This document shows positions 5,927-6,427 of a stretch of 6,427 nt of DNA, in pieces; position 1 is the stretch's first letter, and every line of letters starts with the position of its first letter. Position numbers and translations under genes: made by a program. The stretch comes from Euryarchaeota archaeon UBA59. Lineage in GTDB: Archaea; Thermoplasmatota; Poseidoniia; Poseidoniales; Thalassarchaeaceae. The stretch is from positions 10,766 to 17,192 of the forward strand of contig DAVI01000034.1 of assembly GCA_002505495.1 (NCBI GenBank), read 5' to 3'. The notes under the pieces are model-generated. The model searched no databases, had not been told where the DNA came from, and saw only the letters and a list, made by a program, of their open reading frames with translations.

Positions 5927-5949
5927 TTGTCACTTGAAGCGAGTGACAA
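5927..5949 (-). terminator. Stem-loop across the ctaB stop codon, possible terminator or 3' end structure
   Basis: TTGTCACT (5927-5934) and AGTGACAA (5942-5949) are perfect 8-base inverted arms around a 7-base loop. The structure includes the last codons and the TGA of ctaB. A second small hairpin, CACCG-ACC-CGGTG (5912-5924), follows in the direction of transcription. No U-tract follows either, so intrinsic termination is doubtful; mRNA 3' protection is an alternative. Confidence 0.35.
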
Positions 5950-6427
5950 CTCTCACCGATTCACGGGCTCCGAGGACGAGTAGGAGGATGAGTGCGAGTT
6001 TGTAGGAGGCGAGAATCAGAATCAGCGTCACGAACATCAGCGCGAGGTAGCGCATCGAGACCATGAACGAATTGAACGCGGTAGGGATTCTACCCTTCTC
6101 ATCCCGAGTTTCACGCAGATCGATGTTGAGCACCGACTGGTTGTACCAGATGCCGAGCACCAACGCGGTTACGAAGTAGGTCGTGGAGATCGCCCACGCG
6201 GTGGACCACTCACCCCCGCGCTCTCCGAAGCCCCACATCACCGGGTCGATGAACATCGCCGAGATTCCTATCAGAAGTGCCGTGTAGACGCGCATTTCGA
6301 CCAGTGTGTGAGGACCCCCCTTCACAGAGGGCATCATCGGTACCTTGGCGGCGGTATATTCGCGGTCTCGGAAGAGTGCGAGGGCCCAGAAGTGGGGCGG
6401 AGTCCAGAGGAAGATTATGAGGAACAT
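5930..6427 (-). CDS. ctaB: Protoheme IX farnesyltransferase (heme O synthase), C-terminal part
   Basis: CtaB transfers a farnesyl group to heme B, giving heme O for heme-copper terminal oxidases; it is an integral membrane prenyltransferase of the UbiA family. The 165 visible residues are about the C-terminal half of the usual length near 300. The diagnostic stretch FLWTPPHFWALAL is followed by FRDREYTAAKVPMMPSVKG, the second conserved charged region of the family. About four or five hydrophobic segments are visible (near residues 1-19, 45-65, 78-94, 121-140 and 143-155 of the visible part). The ATG at the window edge is an internal methionine; the start and the first Asp-rich motif lie beyond 6427. 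The gene ends at TGA 5930 with a basic tail (RVVTRFK). Its presence implies an aerobic respiratory chain with an O- or A-type heme. Confidence in the family is high. Confidence 0.95.
   Translation of the reverse strand: MFLIIFLWTPPHFWALALFRDREYTAAKVPMMPSVKGGPHTLVEMRVYTALLIGISAMFIDPVMWGFGERGGEWSTAWAISTTYFVTALVLGIWYNQSVLNIDLRETRDEKGRIPTAFNSFMVSMRYLALMFVTLILILASYKLALILLLVLGARESVRVVTRFK

Noticed and set aside
1..6427. A new defence, mobile or secondary metabolite system
   Set aside because: No nuclease, transposase, integrase, toxin-antitoxin, reverse transcriptase or biosynthetic cluster is visible. The genes are housekeeping or surface functions plus two unassigned proteins.

Overview
The window most resembles a fragment of an archaeal genome, probably a marine Thermoplasmatota lineage such as Poseidoniales (Marine Group II). 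This rests on gene content only. It carries a very large, signal-peptide-bearing subtilisin-like protease with Ca-binding Asp repeats and a membrane anchor. Next to it lies a heme O synthase of aerobic respiration. Ribosome binding sites are mixed: some genes have a clear one, and the protease has none. No rRNA, tRNA or marker protein is present to prove the lineage.

Layout from left to right. At 1-476 on the minus strand is the N-terminal part of an unrecognised, extremely lysine-rich protein; its C-terminus lies beyond the left edge. At 477-756 is a divergent intergenic region with a 16-base inverted repeat. At 757-1071 on the plus strand is a 104-residue protein with an acidic helical N-terminus and one C-terminal membrane helix; it converges with the protease gene. 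At 1107-4532 on the minus strand is a 1141-residue kexin-like S8 protease. Its order is signal peptide, prodomain, catalytic domain, P domain, four 23-residue thrombospondin-type-3-like repeats, then a 94-residue super-repeat alternating with MopE-like Asp/Cys modules, a further extracellular domain, a membrane helix and a basic tail. At 4583-5839 on the minus strand is a LeuA-like acyltransferase (2-isopropylmalate, homocitrate or citramalate synthase superfamily) without a regulatory domain. At 5930-6427 on the minus strand is the C-terminal half of CtaB; its N-terminus lies beyond the right edge.

The three right-hand genes run in the same direction with gaps of 90 and 50 bases. Their functions (heme O synthesis, an acyl-CoA condensation, surface proteolysis) do not form an obvious pathway, so this may be co-orientation rather than a functional operon. 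I see no mobile element, CRISPR array, defence system or RNA gene. The most interesting object is the modular architecture of the surface protease, with its exact repeat periods, reduced cysteine pattern and dense N-glycosylation sequons. A second point of interest is the heptad repeat of the lysine-rich protein.
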